A stretch of 64,000 nt of DNA, from positions 62,001 to 126,000 of the forward strand of contig NZ_VJOO01000002.1 in the NCBI RefSeq assembly GCF_007556755.1. Reading direction: 5' to 3'. Under the pieces are notes generated by a model that did no database searches, had not been told where the DNA came from, and saw nothing but the letters and a program-made list of their open reading frames with translations. Source of the DNA: Tepidimonas fonticaldi. Lineage in GTDB: Bacteria; Pseudomonadota; Gammaproteobacteria; Burkholderiales; Burkholderiaceae_C. The translations under genes and the position numbers were made by a program. The stretch's first letter is position 1, and every line of letters starts with the position of its first letter. This document shows, piece after piece, positions 1 to 9,818 of this stretch.

Positions 1-158
1 TGCTCGGCGAGCTTTTCGGTGGCGCGGTGCAGCAAACCGATGTGCGGGTCGGCGCGCTGCACGACCTCGCCGTCGAGCTCCAGCACCAGACGCAGCACGC
101 CGTGCGCGGCCGGGTGCTGCGGACCGAAGTTCAGGGTGTAGTTCTTGATGTCAGCCAT
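1..158 (-). CDS. nuoD: NADH-quinone oxidoreductase subunit D, N-terminal fragment (cut by window edge)
   Basis: Only the first 52 or so codons are in the window. The translation starts [20 protein letters not shown], and the GPQHPAAHG stretch is the hallmark N-terminus of NuoD, the 49-kDa subunit of respiratory complex I. NuoD lines the quinone-binding cavity in the peripheral arm at the inner face of the cytoplasmic membrane. It follows nuoC by 30 bp on the same strand, in the standard nuoABCD order, so it is surely co-transcribed. The gene continues beyond position 1. Confidence 0.93.
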   Translation of the reverse strand, partial: MADIKNYTLNFGPQHPAAHGVLRLVLELDGEVVQRADPHIGLLHRATEKLAE

Positions 159-188
159 GACGGATCTACCCTCGGGGCGCGCGGCCCG

Positions 189-839
189 TCAGTGCAGCCC
201 CCCGTACGCGTCTTCGCGGATGATGCGCGGGGTGATCTCGCGCGGCTCGATCGTGACCGGCTCGTAGATGACGCGCCGCCGCTCGGGGTCGTAGCGCATC
301 TCGACGTGGCCGGACAGGGGGAAGTCCTTGCGGAACGGGTGGCCGATGAAGCCGTAGTCGGTGAGGATGCGGCGCAGATCCGCGTGCCCCTCGAACACGA
401 TGCCGAACAGGTCAAAGGCCTCGCGCTCGTACCAGTTGGCCGAGGGCCAGACCGACGTGACGGAGTCGATGACCGGAAAGTCGTCGTCGGGGCAGAAGGT
501 GCGCACCCGCACGCGCTGGTTCAGACTGACCGACAGCAGGTGGGACACGACGGCAAAGCGCGGCCCTTCCCACGCGCCGTCGCGGTAGGTCGAATAATCC
601 ACGCCGCACAGGTCGAGCAGTTGTTCGAAGCGGCAACCCGGGGCATCGCGCAGGGTCTGCATGGCCTCGAGGTACTGCGACGCCGGCACCACCACGGTCA
701 CCTCGCCGCGGGACAGGGTCACGCTCTGGGCCCGCTCGCCCAGGGCGGCGGCCACGGCATCGCGCACCGCCTCGTCCGCCGGGCGGACGGTTTGGGAAGC
801 GAGCGCCGCCCAGCCGGCGGCTTGCATCGTCGAGGTCAT
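189..839 (-). CDS. nuoC: NADH-quinone oxidoreductase subunit C
   Basis: The 216-residue protein is the 30-kDa peripheral-arm subunit of complex I, which pairs with NuoD near the quinone site. The family signature is visible at about residues 138-175: [10 protein letters not shown], then [13 protein letters not shown] and [12 protein letters not shown]. It is a separate NuoC rather than a NuoCD fusion, as is usual in betaproteobacteria. The first ATG at 839 is used because it gives the usual length and sits just after nuoB. It lies 37 bp downstream of nuoB and 30 bp upstream of nuoD in one operon. Confidence 0.95.
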   Translation of the reverse strand: MTSTMQAAGWAALASQTVRPADEAVRDAVAAALGERAQSVTLSRGEVTVVVPASQYLEAMQTLRDAPGCRFEQLLDLCGVDYSTYRDGAWEGPRFAVVSHLLSVSLNQRVRVRTFCPDDDFPVIDSVTSVWPSANWYEREAFDLFGIVFEGHADLRRILTDYGFIGHPFRKDFPLSGHVEMRYDPERRRVIYEPVTIEPREITPRIIREDAYGGLH

Positions 840-876
840 CGATACTCCTCCTCAGGCACCGCGCGGGGCCTGCCCG

Positions 877-1356
877 TCAGACACGGGCAATGGTGTTGGT
901 GCGGCGGATCTTGTGCTGCAACTGGATGATCCCGTACAGCAGCGCCTCGGCCGTCGGGGGGCAGCCGGGCACATACACATCGACGGGCACGATGCGGTCG
1001 CAGCCGCGCACCACCGAGTAGCTGTAGTGGTAGTAGCCGCCGCCATTGGCGCACGACCCCATGGACAGCACCCAGCGCGGCTCGGCCATCTGGTCGTACA
1101 CCTTGCGCAGCGCAGGCGCCATCTTGTTGCACAGCGTGCCGGCGACGATCATCAGGTCGGACTGCCGGGGGCTGGCGCGAAACACCTCGGCGCCGAAGCG
1201 GGCGATGTCGTAGCGCGCCGTCGCGGCGTGCATCATCTCCACCGCGCAGCACGCCAGCCCGAACGTCATCGGCCACAGCGATCCGGTCTTGGCCCAATTC
1301 ACCACGGCGTCGTAGCTGGTGGTGAAAAAGCCTTCTTTGAACACGCCTTCGATCAT
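877..1356 (-). CDS. nuoB: NADH-quinone oxidoreductase subunit B
   Basis: The 159-residue NuoB carries iron-sulfur cluster N2, the last electron carrier before quinone in complex I. The four expected ligands are visible: the adjacent cysteines 36-37 in [10 protein letters not shown], Cys102 in MGSCANGGG and Cys132 in [10 protein letters not shown]. Length matches the family. It lies between nuoA and nuoC in the conserved order. Confidence 0.97.
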   Translation of the reverse strand: MIEGVFKEGFFTTSYDAVVNWAKTGSLWPMTFGLACCAVEMMHAATARYDIARFGAEVFRASPRQSDLMIVAGTLCNKMAPALRKVYDQMAEPRWVLSMGSCANGGGYYHYSYSVVRGCDRIVPVDVYVPGCPPTAEALLYGIIQLQHKIRRTNTIARV

Positions 1357-1413
1357 CTGTCGCTCCCAGGTATTGCCTGCCGTTTCGCCCGCCGTGCTGC
1401 CTTTCGCGCCGAC

Positions 1414-1773
1414 TCACTCCCAGTCGAGCGCGCCCTTCTTCCACTCGTAGACGAAACCCACCACGAGGATCATCAGGAACATCACGCCCGCCCAAAAGCC
1501 CGTCACGCCGATGTCGGCAAACGCCACCGCCCAGGGAATCAAAAAGGCGATTTCCAGATCGAACAGGATGAACAGGATGGCCACGAGGTAATAGCGCACA
1601 TCGAACTTCATGCGCGCGTCCTCGAAGGCCTCGAAGCCGCATTCGTAGGGGGAGTTTTTCTCGGGATCCGGACGATTGGGGCCGAGCAGGTAGCCAAATA
1701 CCTGCGGGAGTACCCCGACACCCAAGCCCACCAGAATGAACAGAAATACGGGAAGGTACTGCTCAAGGCTCAC
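1414..1773 (-). CDS. nuoA: NADH-quinone oxidoreductase subunit A
   Basis: The 119-residue protein has three hydrophobic membrane segments (about residues 7-29, 62-84 and 88-109) and the conserved loop with [10 protein letters not shown] and [20 protein letters not shown], which identify NuoA (ND3). It is a membrane-arm subunit at the junction with the peripheral arm. It is the first gene of the nuo operon, which follows tRNA-Leu and an intrinsic terminator on the same strand. The nuo promoter therefore probably lies between the terminator and 1773, or read-through contributes. Confidence 0.96.
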   Translation of the reverse strand: MSLEQYLPVFLFILVGLGVGVLPQVFGYLLGPNRPDPEKNSPYECGFEAFEDARMKFDVRYYLVAILFILFDLEIAFLIPWAVAFADIGVTGFWAGVMFLMILVVGFVYEWKKGALDWE

Positions 1774-1784
1774 GGGCGTCTCCG

Positions 1785-1808
1785 GAAAAAAGCGCCCTGC
1801 GGGCGCTT
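1785..1808 (-). terminator. Rho-independent terminator after tRNA-Leu
   Basis: On the minus strand the perfect 8-bp stem AAGCGCCC/GGGCGCTT (1790-1797 with 1801-1808), with a 3-nt loop, is followed by a run of six T. It starts 16 nt past the CCA end of tRNA-Leu and ends just before nuoA, so it separates the secG/tRNA-Leu transcript from the nuo operon. Confidence 0.8.
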
Positions 1809-1823
1809 CATCGGTATCTGGAT

Positions 1824-1908
1824 TGGTGCCGACGGCGAGACTCGAACTCGCACAGCTTTCGCCACTACCCCCTCAAGATAGCGTGTCTACCAATTCCACC
1901 ACGTCGGC
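1824..1908 (-). tRNA. tRNA-Leu (anticodon GAG)
   Basis: The 85-nt minus-strand sequence folds as a class II tRNA. The acceptor stem is GCCGACG/CGTCGGC with discriminator A and encoded CCA. The D-arm contains GGTGGAATTGGTAGACACG, the anticodon stem is CTATC/GGTAG with loop TTGAGGG (anticodon GAG), a long variable arm is present, and the T-arm contains GTTCGAGTC. Its place between secG and nuoA is typical of Burkholderiales. Confidence 0.96.
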
Positions 1909-2042
1909 AATGGGGCATCGTCGAGCGCTGGATTTGGCTGCACCACTCCAGCTGCGAACCGTGCATCGACGATGTCAGGGATTGTACCCGGAAAAGTTCC
2001 CCTTTCCGGGGCACGGGGGCGCGGCGGCCCGCGACTGCGGCC

Positions 2043-2426
2043 TCACTGACCGGGAATCTGCGCAGCGCCCCCTGCCGGCGGCTGCGCCGGGGCGGCACCC
2101 GAAGCGCCGGGGGCGGCCGGCGCGGCCGGTGCCAGCGGGACGGCCGGCACGCTTTCGAGCACGCTGCCGGCGCCGGCAGCCTTGGGGCGCTGATAGCCCA
2201 TGAAGGCCAGCGCCAGCGTCGAGGCAAGGAAGACCGTCGCCAGCACGGCCGTGCTGCGCGACAGGAAATTGGCGCCACCCGACGCACCGAACAGGCTGGC
2301 CGACGCCCCGCCCCCGAACGCCGCGCCAGCATCGGCGCCTTTGCCGTGCTGCACCAGCACCAGACCGATCATGGCCAGCGCGGACAGCACCTGCACCACC
2401 ATCAACAACGTGAACAGCACGTTCAT
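2043..2426 (-). CDS. secG: Preprotein translocase subunit SecG
   Basis: This is the small SecYEG subunit that assists protein export through the inner membrane. Two hydrophobic segments frame the conserved cytoplasmic loop with LVLVQHGKGADAGAAFGGG and SASLFGASG. The C-terminus is extended by an Ala/Pro/Gly-rich tail of about 45 residues. The ATG at 2426 (127 aa) is preferred because AGGAG stands 5 nt upstream. An in-frame GTG at 2432 overlaps that ribosome-binding site. It lies directly downstream of tpiA. Confidence 0.93.
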   Translation of the reverse strand: MNVLFTLLMVVQVLSALAMIGLVLVQHGKGADAGAAFGGGASASLFGASGGANFLSRSTAVLATVFLASTLALAFMGYQRPKAAGAGSVLESVPAVPLAPAAPAAPGASGAAPAQPPAGGAAQIPGQ

Positions 2427-2471
2427 GAACACTCCTGAAAGTTGACAAGCAATCTGATCGGTGCGCCCCGC

Positions 2472-3215
2472 TCAGGGCGCCGCCGCGATGATGTGGAGGA
2501 ACTCATGGGCCTTGAGCGAGGCGCTGCCGATGAGTCCCCCGTCGATGTCGGGCTGGGCCAGCAGCGCGGCCGCGTTGCCCGCGTTCATGCTGCCGCCGTA
2601 GAGGATGCGCACCCGCCGGTCACTGGAGGCCGCCGCCCGCAGCTGCGCGCGCAGCACGGCGTGCACCGCCTGGGCCTGCTCCGGCGTAGCGGTGCGCCCC
2701 GTGCCGATGGCCCACACCGGCTCGTAGGCAACCACGATTTCGGTGACGCAATGGCCCACGGCATGGATGACCGCGGCGAGCTGGCGCTTGACGACCAGTT
2801 CGGTGTCGCCCTGCGCGCGCTGGGCCTCGGTCTCGCCGACGCACACGATGGGGGTGATGCCGCAGGCCAGCGCCCGCTGCGCCTTGCGGGCCACGGTCTC
2901 GTCCGTCTCGCCATGGTACTGGCGCCGCTCGGAATGGCCGACGATGACCCAGCGGCAGCCGAAGTCGCGCAGCATCGTCGCGCTCACCTCGCCGGTGTAG
3001 GGGCCGGCCTCGTGCGCGGAGACGTCCTGCGCTCCCCAGGTCACAGGGCCGCCGGCGCACAACGCCTGCGCCTGCGCCAGATACGGCGCCGGCACGCACA
3101 CGGCCACATCGGCGCGCGCACCGGCCGCCAACCCGTCGCGCAACGCGCGCAGCAGCGCGTCGTTGTCGGCCAGGTTGCCGTGCATTTTCCAGTTGCCCGC
3201 GATCAGCTTGCGCAC
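2472..3215 (-). CDS. tpiA: Triosephosphate isomerase
   Basis: The 247-residue enzyme interconverts dihydroxyacetone phosphate and glyceraldehyde 3-phosphate in glycolysis and gluconeogenesis. The catalytic residues are present: Asn8 and Lys10 in AGNWKMHG, His94 in [10 protein letters not shown] and Glu165 in [12 protein letters not shown]. The phosphate-binding [11 protein letters not shown] motif is near the C-terminus. Length is normal. It sits between a quinone oxidoreductase gene and secG on the same strand. Confidence 0.97.
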   Translation of the reverse strand: MRKLIAGNWKMHGNLADNDALLRALRDGLAAGARADVAVCVPAPYLAQAQALCAGGPVTWGAQDVSAHEAGPYTGEVSATMLRDFGCRWVIVGHSERRQYHGETDETVARKAQRALACGITPIVCVGETEAQRAQGDTELVVKRQLAAVIHAVGHCVTEIVVAYEPVWAIGTGRTATPEQAQAVHAVLRAQLRAAASSDRRVRILYGGSMNAGNAAALLAQPDIDGGLIGSASLKAHEFLHIIAAAP

Positions 3216-3235
3216 CCCAATCCTCCTGCGCGGCG

Positions 3236-4249
3236 TCAGGCCGCGGCACCCGACCAGTCGAGCACGATCTTGCCGATGTGCTGGTTGCTCTCCATGAGGG
3301 CATGGGCGTGCGCCGCCTGCCCGGCCGGAAAGACGCGGTGCACCACCGGGCGGATGGCCCCGCGTTCGATGAGCGGCCAGACGTGCTGGCGCAGTTCGCG
3401 CGCGATGGCGGCCTTGAACGCGACCGACCGCGGACGCAGGGTGGAGCCGGTGATGGTCAGGCGCCGGCGCAGCACCTTGCCCGCGTCGAAGGCCGCCTCG
3501 GTGCCGCCCTGCACCGCGATGATGACCAGCCGCCCGTCCTCGGCCAGACAGTCGATCTCCCGCGCGACGTAGGGGCCCGCGACCATGTCGAGGATCACAT
3601 CGACGCCCCGCCCGCCCGTCAGCCGCGCCACCTCGGCCACGAAGTCCTGGCTGCGGTAGAGGATGGCGTGGTCGGCACCCAGGCGCACGCAGGCCTCGGC
3701 CTTTTCGGCCGAGCCGACCGTCACCAGCACGCGCGCGCCCATGGCGCGCGCCATCTGGATGGCGGTCACGCCGATACCGCTGGAGCCCCCCTGCACCAGC
3801 AGGGTCTCACCGGCCTGCAGGCGGCCACGGTCGAAGACGTTGCTCCAGACGGTGAAGAAGGTTTCCGGAATGCCCGCGGCCTCGACATCGCTCCAGCCGC
3901 GCGGGACGGGCAGGCACTGGCCGATCGGGGCGACGCAATACTCCGCGTAGCCCCCGCCGGCCACCAGCGCACAAACGCGATCGCCGATGCGCAGGCCCGC
4001 GGCCTCCATCGCCTCGACATCGCCGCTGTCGATGACGCCCGCCACCTCCAGCCCCGGCAGATCGGGCGCGCCGGGCGGCGGGGCGTACTGGCCACGCCGC
4101 TGCAGCACATCGGGCCGGTTGACGCCCGAGGCGCTGACGCGGATGCGCACCTCGCCCTCGCCTGCCTCCGGGCGCGGACGCTGCACCAGGCGCAGCACGT
4201 CCGGCGCCCCGTAGGCGGAAATCTCGATCGCGTGCATCAGCGGGGCCAC
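3236..4249 (-). CDS. NAD(P)H-quinone oxidoreductase (zinc-independent MDR/QOR family)
   Basis: The protein belongs to the medium-chain dehydrogenase/reductase superfamily, quinone oxidoreductase branch. The N-terminal half has the GroES-like fold ([16 protein letters not shown]), followed by a Rossmann nucleotide-binding motif [19 protein letters not shown]. Zinc-binding cysteines of alcohol dehydrogenases are absent. I chose the GTG at 4249 (337 aa) because GGAGG lies 6 nt upstream. The ATG at 4237 is 12 nt further in and less well spaced. The physiological substrate cannot be told from sequence. It lies between pnp and tpiA, a common arrangement in this order. Confidence 0.85.
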   Translation of the reverse strand: MAPLMHAIEISAYGAPDVLRLVQRPRPEAGEGEVRIRVSASGVNRPDVLQRRGQYAPPPGAPDLPGLEVAGVIDSGDVEAMEAAGLRIGDRVCALVAGGGYAEYCVAPIGQCLPVPRGWSDVEAAGIPETFFTVWSNVFDRGRLQAGETLLVQGGSSGIGVTAIQMARAMGARVLVTVGSAEKAEACVRLGADHAILYRSQDFVAEVARLTGGRGVDVILDMVAGPYVAREIDCLAEDGRLVIIAVQGGTEAAFDAGKVLRRRLTITGSTLRPRSVAFKAAIARELRQHVWPLIERGAIRPVVHRVFPAGQAAHAHALMESNQHIGKIVLDWSGAAA

Positions 4250-4277
4250 GGGACACCTCCTGCCGGCCAAACCCGGC

Positions 4278-6404
4278 TCACTGCTGTTGCTGCTGCTGGG
4301 CGGCCGACTCGCCACGGTCCAGCAGGGCCTTCATCGACAGCTTGATGCGGCCCTTGTCGTCGGTCTCCAGCACCTTGACCTTGACGATCTGACCTTCCTG
4401 CAGGAAGTCCGACACCTTCTCGACGCGCTGGTGCGCGATCTGGCTGATATGCAGCAGACCGTCCTTGCCGGGCAGGATGTTGACCAGGGCGCCAAAGTCC
4501 AGGATCTTGGTCACCGGGCCTTCGTAGATCTGACCGACCTCCACCTCGGCGGTGATCTCCTCGATGCGGCGGCGCGCCTCGGCCGCGCGATCGGCGTCGG
4601 TGGAGGCGATGGTGATGGTGCCGTCCTCGGCGATGTCGATCGTCGTGCCGGTCTCTTCGGTCAGCGCGCGGATGGTGGCGCCGCCCTTGCCGATCACGTC
4701 GCGGATCTTCTCCGGGTTGATCTTCATGGTGTACAGGCGCGGCGCGTAGGCCGAAATGTCCTCGCGCGCGCCGGCGATGGCGCCTTGCATCTTGTCCAGG
4801 ATGTGCAGGCGCGCCTCCTTGGCCTGCGCCAGCGCCACCTGCATGATCTCCTTGGTGATGCCCTGGATCTTGATGTCCATCTGCAGCGCCGTGACGCCCT
4901 GCGTGGTGCCGGCGACCTTGAAGTCCATGTCGCCCAGGTGGTCCTCGTCACCCAGGATGTCGGTCAGCACCGCGAACTTGTTGCCTTCCTTGATCAGGCC
5001 CATGGCGATGCCGGCCACGTGCGCCTTCATCGGCACGCCGGCGTCCATCAGCGCCAGACACCCGCCGCAGACGGTGGCCATCGACGAGGAGCCGTTCGAC
5101 TCGGTCACCTCGGAGACGACGCGGATGGTGTACGGGAACTCGTCCTTGCTCGGCAGGCAGGCCACCAGCGCCCGCTTGGCCAGACGGCCGTGGCCGATCT
5201 CGCGCCGCTTCGGCGCACCGACCCGCCCCGTCTCGCCGGTGGCGAACGGCGGCATGTTGTAGTGCAGCATGAAGCGGTCCTGGTACTCGCCCGACAGCGC
5301 GTCGATGATCTGCGCGTCGCGCTCGGTGCCCAGGGTGGCGATCACCAGCGCCTGCGTCTCGCCGCGCGTGAACAGCGCCGAGCCGTGCGTGCGCGGCAGC
5401 ACGCCGGTGCGGATCTCGATCGGGCGCACGGTGCGCGTGTCGCGGCCGTCGATGCGCGGCTCGCCGTTCAGGATCTGCTGGCGCACGATGCGCGCCTCGA
5501 TCTCGAACAGCAGGCCGTCGACCTTGACCTCGTCGAACGCCATGCCCTGCTCCGTCAGGCCCGCCTTGACGGCGGCATAGGCCTCGCGGCAGGCCTGGGT
5601 GCGCGCCTGCTTGTTGCGGATCTGATAGGCGGCGCGCAGCCGCTCCTCGCCCAGCTCGGTGACCTTGGCGATCAGCGCCTCGTCGCGCGCCGGCGGCTGC
5701 CAGTTCCAGGCCGGCTTGCCGGCCGCGCGCACCAGGTCGTTGATGGCGGCGATCGCGATGTTGCCCTGCTCGTGGCCGAAGACGACCGCGCCCAGCATCA
5801 CTTCTTCGGTCAGCTGGTCGGCTTCCGACTCCACCATCAGCACCGCCGACTCGGTGCCCGCCACGACCAGATCCAGGCGCGAATTGGCCTTGTCCGCCGG
5901 GCTGGGGTTGAGCACGTACTCGCCGTTGATGTAGCCGACGCGCGCGGCGCCGATCGGGCCGTTGAACGGGATGCCGCTGATGGCCAGCGCGGCGCTGGAG
6001 GCGATCATCGCCGGGATGTCGGCATCGACGTCCGGGTTGAGCGACAGCGTGTGGACGACGATCTGCACCTCGTTGAAGAAGCCGTCCGGAAACAGCGGCC
6101 GGATGGGGCGGTCGATCAGGCGGCTGGTCAGCGTCTCGTACTCGCTCGGGCGGCCCTCGCGCTTGAAGAAGCTGCCGGGGATCTTGCCGGCGGCGTAGGC
6201 CTTCTCGACGTAGTCCACCGTCAGCGGGAAGAAGTCCTGGCCCGGCTTGGCCTCGGGACGGGCGACGACGGTGGCCAGCACGACGGTGCCGTCCATGTCG
6301 AGCAGCACGGCGCCGGTGGCCTGGCGGGCGATCTCGCCGGTTTCCATCGTGACCGTGTGGCGGCCCCATTGGAAGGTCTTGGTGTGTTTCTGAAACAGGC
6401 TCAT
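4278..6404 (-). CDS. pnp: Polyribonucleotide nucleotidyltransferase (PNPase)
   Basis: The 708-residue phosphorolytic 3'-5' exoribonuclease of mRNA decay has all expected parts in order: first RNase PH-like domain (about 10-145), alpha-helical linker, second catalytic RNase PH domain (about 320-540, with [17 protein letters not shown]), KH domain (about 555-610, [20 protein letters not shown]) and S1 domain (about 620-690). It ends in a run of glutamines encoded by CAG-type repeats. AGGAG stands 8 nt before the ATG. It follows rpsO, the classical pair, and may be autoregulated through its leader. Confidence 0.98.
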   Translation of the reverse strand: MSLFQKHTKTFQWGRHTVTMETGEIARQATGAVLLDMDGTVVLATVVARPEAKPGQDFFPLTVDYVEKAYAAGKIPGSFFKREGRPSEYETLTSRLIDRPIRPLFPDGFFNEVQIVVHTLSLNPDVDADIPAMIASSAALAISGIPFNGPIGAARVGYINGEYVLNPSPADKANSRLDLVVAGTESAVLMVESEADQLTEEVMLGAVVFGHEQGNIAIAAINDLVRAAGKPAWNWQPPARDEALIAKVTELGEERLRAAYQIRNKQARTQACREAYAAVKAGLTEQGMAFDEVKVDGLLFEIEARIVRQQILNGEPRIDGRDTRTVRPIEIRTGVLPRTHGSALFTRGETQALVIATLGTERDAQIIDALSGEYQDRFMLHYNMPPFATGETGRVGAPKRREIGHGRLAKRALVACLPSKDEFPYTIRVVSEVTESNGSSSMATVCGGCLALMDAGVPMKAHVAGIAMGLIKEGNKFAVLTDILGDEDHLGDMDFKVAGTTQGVTALQMDIKIQGITKEIMQVALAQAKEARLHILDKMQGAIAGAREDISAYAPRLYTMKINPEKIRDVIGKGGATIRALTEETGTTIDIAEDGTITIASTDADRAAEARRRIEEITAEVEVGQIYEGPVTKILDFGALVNILPGKDGLLHISQIAHQRVEKVSDFLQEGQIVKVKVLETDDKGRIKLSMKALLDRGESAAQQQQQQ

Positions 6405-6575
6405 GGATGCAACTCCTGGAGAGGATGGCCGCCAGCGTCAGAACACGATGCCATTCCAGCGCGGCCCCGAACGACGGGACGGCAGTGGAATGACACAGCT
6501 TCGCTCTGGGCCGCTGAGGCCGCAAAGCCCTCAGGCCGGATCGGCCGTCAGGCGGGAAAAACGGTCATGATGCAA

Positions 6576-6614
6576 CAAAAAGCGCCCTGGACCGACGGCC
6601 GGCCCGGGGCGCTT
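6576..6614 (-). terminator. Intrinsic terminator between rpsO and pnp
   Basis: On the minus strand an 8-bp stem AAGCGCCC/GGGCGCTT (6607-6614 with 6580-6587), with a GC-rich loop, is followed by a T run at 6576-6580. It lies about 45 nt past the rpsO stop and about 170 nt before pnp. Partial read-through would couple pnp to rpsO. The rest of 6405-6659 shows no gene. Confidence 0.7.
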
Positions 6615-6659
6615 GGCGTGCACGGCGGGCATACACCCGATGACGTGGCCGATCGCCGA

Positions 6660-6926
6660 TTACTTGCGCAGGCCCAGCTTCTGGATCAGCGCGACGTAGC
6701 GGTCGGCGTCCTTGGCCTTCAGGTAGTCGAGCAGCTTGCGGCGGCGGCTCACCAGCTTGAGCAGGCCGCGGCGGCCGTGGTGGTCCTTGGCGTGGGTCTT
6801 GAAGTGGGGGGTCAGCTCGTTGATGCGGGCCGTCAGCAGCGCGACTTGGACCTCGGGGCTGCCCGTGTCGTTGGGGCCGCGGGCGTTGTCGGCGATGACT
6901 TTGGCTTTGACGTCGGAAGCAATCAT
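6660..6926 (-). CDS. rpsO: 30S ribosomal protein S15
   Basis: The 88-residue protein binds 16S rRNA in the platform of the small subunit. Recognisable stretches are [36 protein letters not shown] and [11 protein letters not shown]. The ATG at 6926 is preceded by GAGG 5 nt upstream and gives the standard bacterial S15 length. It is followed by an intrinsic terminator and then pnp. Confidence 0.98.
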   Translation of the reverse strand: MIASDVKAKVIADNARGPNDTGSPEVQVALLTARINELTPHFKTHAKDHHGRRGLLKLVSRRRKLLDYLKAKDADRYVALIQKLGLRK

Positions 6927-7053
6927 GGATACCTCGAATAAACATGCGACCTGCCGCAGGTGAGCGCTGATCCGACCATGGGATGGCAACCATGGGACGG
7001 CGCGTTGCCGCAGCGGGCGTGGTGTGCCCCGCACGACGCAGGGCAGCCGCGCA

Positions 7054-8244
7054 TTATAGCCGCAACCACTCCCGCAGGCGGTCGACGCCCTGCTGCAAGC
7101 GCGCCGGATCGCGGCTGGCAAAGCACCAGCGCAGCCACCCCCGGCCGGCGTCGCCGAAGGCGCTGCCGGGCGCCAGACCCAGGCCCGCCTCCCGCACGAG
7201 CTGCTTGGCCAGGGCCAGGTCGTCGTCGCCCCGCCCGGACAAGCGGAAGACCACATACATGCCCCCCGGGGGCGGCGGCGCCTGCACGCCGGGCAGCGCC
7301 GTCAACGCCGCCAGCAGGGTGTCGCGCCCCTGTCGAAAGCGCGCCACCAGCGGCGGCACCCGCTCGTGCGCCTGTTGCAAGGCCGCCAGCGCCCCCCGCT
7401 GGACGAACACCGGCGCGCAGCTCGTGTTGTACTCGACCAGCTTGCCCAGCGCGTGGGTCAACGAGGGCGGCAGCACCAGCCAGCCCAGGCGCCAGCCGGT
7501 CATCAAAAAGCTCTTGGAGAAGCTGTGCGCGACGATCAGCCGATCCTCGGGTTGGGCCAGATCGAGAAAGCTCGGCGCACAGGCGGCGTCGCCGGCGCCT
7601 TCGCCATCGGGGTAGTACAAACGCTCGTACACCTCGTCGGCCACGATCCATGTCCCGGTGCCGCGACAGTGGGCCAGAATCGCCGCCTGCTCGCGGGCAT
7701 CGAGCGTCCAGCCCGTGGGGTTGTTGGGCGAGTTGACGACCAGCAGCCGGGTCGCCGGGGTGATGGCGCCCAGCAGCGCGGACAGGTCCAGCCGCCAGTG
7801 GCCGTACGCGTCCGGCGCCAGCGACACGGTGCGCACCCGCGCCCCCAGAATGCGCGGCTGGGCGACCAGATTGGGCCAGGCCGGCTCGACGACGACCACC
7901 TCGTCACCCGCATCGACCAGCGCCTGGGCCGCCAGCATCAGCCCGTTGACGCCGCCGGACGTGACCGCGATCCGGCCAAACCAATCGGCGGCCTGACGCG
8001 ACTGGGCCGGATGGGTGTGCGCCATATAGGCGGCAATCGCTTCGCGCAGTTCCGGCAACCCCAGGTTGTGGGCATAGAAGGTCTCGCCCGCCTGCAACGA
8101 CGCGATGGCCGCGGCGCGCACGACCTCGGGCGTGACCTCGTCGCTCTCGCCAAACCAGAAGCGCAGCACATCGGGGCGGCCCAAGCCGGCGTTGGCTACT
8201 TCCCGGATGCGGGATTCTTCGAGCGCGGCGACGACGGAACGCAT
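7054..8244 (-). CDS. Pyridoxal-phosphate aminotransferase, class I/II
   Basis: The 396-residue fold-type I aminotransferase transfers an amino group through a PLP Schiff base on Lys244 in the motif [15 protein letters not shown]. Other PLP contacts are NSPNNPTG (about 171-178) and ADEVYE (about 202-207), and the substrate-carboxylate arginine is probably in GWLRWCFA near the C-terminus. It is closest in pattern to aspartate/aromatic aminotransferase-like enzymes (YbdL/AspC-like), but the substrate is not determinable. The ATG at 8244 has AAGGAG upstream. A TTG at 8253 is less likely. Confidence 0.88.
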   Translation of the reverse strand: MRSVVAALEESRIREVANAGLGRPDVLRFWFGESDEVTPEVVRAAAIASLQAGETFYAHNLGLPELREAIAAYMAHTHPAQSRQAADWFGRIAVTSGGVNGLMLAAQALVDAGDEVVVVEPAWPNLVAQPRILGARVRTVSLAPDAYGHWRLDLSALLGAITPATRLLVVNSPNNPTGWTLDAREQAAILAHCRGTGTWIVADEVYERLYYPDGEGAGDAACAPSFLDLAQPEDRLIVAHSFSKSFLMTGWRLGWLVLPPSLTHALGKLVEYNTSCAPVFVQRGALAALQQAHERVPPLVARFRQGRDTLLAALTALPGVQAPPPPGGMYVVFRLSGRGDDDLALAKQLVREAGLGLAPGSAFGDAGRGWLRWCFASRDPARLQQGVDRLREWLRL

Positions 8245-8281
8245 GGCGAACAAACTCCTTCGGGCCGCGCGCGGCCCGGCT

Positions 8282-9616
8282 TCAGGGACGGGTCATCCGG
8301 CAGGTGTGGGGTTGCTCGGCCGCGGCGGCGTCCAGCCGCTGCAGCACCCGAAAACCATACCCCGACCCCTCGACGTCGAACGGCACGCCGGGGGCGCCCT
8401 GCCGGTCCATGACGGCGACCATCAACGGCTGCTGGGCCTGGTGGTCGGCCGCCCGCATGCGCAGGCGCTGCCCGGCCAAGGCGACGTCCGCCTGCTCCAG
8501 CGCCCGCGCGATGCGCGCCGCCCCCGGCAGTGTAGCCGCACCGCCCGCTGCGCCCCCCGTGCGAGCAGCGGATTCGATGGCCTGGGCCAGCGCCTCGACC
8601 ATGAGCTGCATGCGCATGTGCAAATAGTCGTCCGCGGGGTTGGGGAAGCGCTGGCGAAAAGCCTCGTAGAAACGGCGCGACTCCGCGCCCGGCGCGTTGG
8701 GGAACCAGTCCGCCACCGCAATCACCTTGCCGATGCCCGCGTCGCCGATGGCGGCGGGTGCCCCCAGCGCATTGCCGTAGAAGGTGTAGAACTTGCCTTC
8801 GAAGCCCACCTCGCGCGCGGCGCGCACCAGCAGCGTCAGGTCATTGCCCCAGTTGCCCGTGATGACCGCCTGGGCACCGCTGGCCTTGATCTTGGTGACA
8901 TAGGGCAAAAAATCCTTGATGCGCGCCATCGGGTGCAGCTCCTCCCCCGCGATGCGCACATCGGGGCGCTGCAGGGCGAGCTGGCGCCGGGCCTCGCGCA
9001 GCACCGCCTGGCCAAAGCTGTAGTCCTGCCCGATCAGGTAGACGCTGCGCACCTCGGCGTCGGCCTTGAGCACGCTCATCAGCGCCGCCATGCGCATGTC
9101 CGCGTGCGCGTCGAAGCGGAAGTGCCAGTAGCTGCAGCGCTCGTTGGTCAGAATGGGGTCCACCGCCGAGTAGTTGAGGAACAGCACCTGCCGCTGCGGC
9201 TCGCGCTCGTTGTGGCGGTTGATGGCCTCGATCAAGGCCGCCGCCACCGCGGACGAGTTGCCCTGGGCAATCAGGGTGATGCCATCGTCGAGCGCGGCTT
9301 GCAGCGCGGACAGCGCCTCCTGCGGCTGCCCCTTGCTGTCGTAGCGCACGATCTGCAGCGGCCGGCGCACCCCGGGGGCGACTTCGATGCCGCCCCGGGC
9401 GTTGACGCGCTCGGCCGCCCAGACCAGGTTGCGAAACACCGCCTCGCCGGTGTTGCCGAACGGGCCGGACAGCGTTTCGATCAGCGCCAGCCGGATGGCC
9501 CCGTCCCCGCGCCCCGCCGCGGACTGGGCGGACACTGCCCCCATCCACCCCGCCAACCCCAGTGCGCCGGCGCGCACCAACCATTGCCGCCGTCCCGCGT
9601 CCCATGCCTGCGTCAT
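8282..9616 (-). CDS. ABC transporter periplasmic substrate-binding protein, branched-chain amino acid (LivJ/type I) family
   Basis: The 444-residue protein begins with GRRQWLVRAGALGLAG, a twin-arginine-like export signal with a hydrophobic core ending near AVSAQSA. The mature part follows the Leu/Ile/Val-binding fold: RLALIETLSGPFGNTGE, GGIEVAPGVRRPLQIV, and later a YLIGQDYSFGQAVLREARRQ hinge region. No permease or ATPase genes lie next to it, so its transporter partner is elsewhere. The ligand is unknown. Homologues are often annotated as urea, amide or aromatic-acid binders. The ATG at 9616 gives a proper signal peptide. Confidence 0.85.
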   Translation of the reverse strand: MTQAWDAGRRQWLVRAGALGLAGWMGAVSAQSAAGRGDGAIRLALIETLSGPFGNTGEAVFRNLVWAAERVNARGGIEVAPGVRRPLQIVRYDSKGQPQEALSALQAALDDGITLIAQGNSSAVAAALIEAINRHNEREPQRQVLFLNYSAVDPILTNERCSYWHFRFDAHADMRMAALMSVLKADAEVRSVYLIGQDYSFGQAVLREARRQLALQRPDVRIAGEELHPMARIKDFLPYVTKIKASGAQAVITGNWGNDLTLLVRAAREVGFEGKFYTFYGNALGAPAAIGDAGIGKVIAVADWFPNAPGAESRRFYEAFRQRFPNPADDYLHMRMQLMVEALAQAIESAARTGGAAGGAATLPGAARIARALEQADVALAGQRLRMRAADHQAQQPLMVAVMDRQGAPGVPFDVEGSGYGFRVLQRLDAAAAEQPHTCRMTRP

Positions 9617-9719
9617 ACGTTCGATTCCTTTCTTTGTGCCGTATTCGCCGGATCGCGGCGCGGGCTTGCCCCCGCGCATCGCTCTCCGGTACGGGGCGGA
9701 TTCTAGCGGGAAAACCCGG

Positions 9720-9738
9720 TCGTAATTCATAATTACGA
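9720..9738. promoter_or_regulatory. AT-rich perfect inverted repeat, candidate operator
   Basis: The sequence TCGTAATTCATAATTACGA has perfect 8-bp arms around a 3-bp spacer. It stands out as AT-rich in an otherwise GC-rich 200-bp gap between tsaD (ends 9819) and the binding-protein gene (starts 9616, 104 bp downstream on the minus strand). The size and symmetry suit a MarR- or TetR-type dimer. No regulator gene is adjacent, so the factor is unknown. Confidence 0.45.
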
Positions 9739-9818
9739 AGCATTGCCGACAGCGGTCATCGTCGGGTCGCGCCGCCCGTCGGACGGCGCCTGCCGCGAGC
9801 GAGCTGCCCCCGGGGCGG

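Noticed and set aside
4281-4302. CAG-type repeat at the pnp 3' end as a variable repeat
   Set aside because: It only encodes a short glutamine tail and is interrupted; a length change would not affect the enzyme core.
4287-6941. An 884-codon plus-strand frame opposite pnp
   Set aside because: Shadow of pnp in high-GC DNA; no plausible start context or family.
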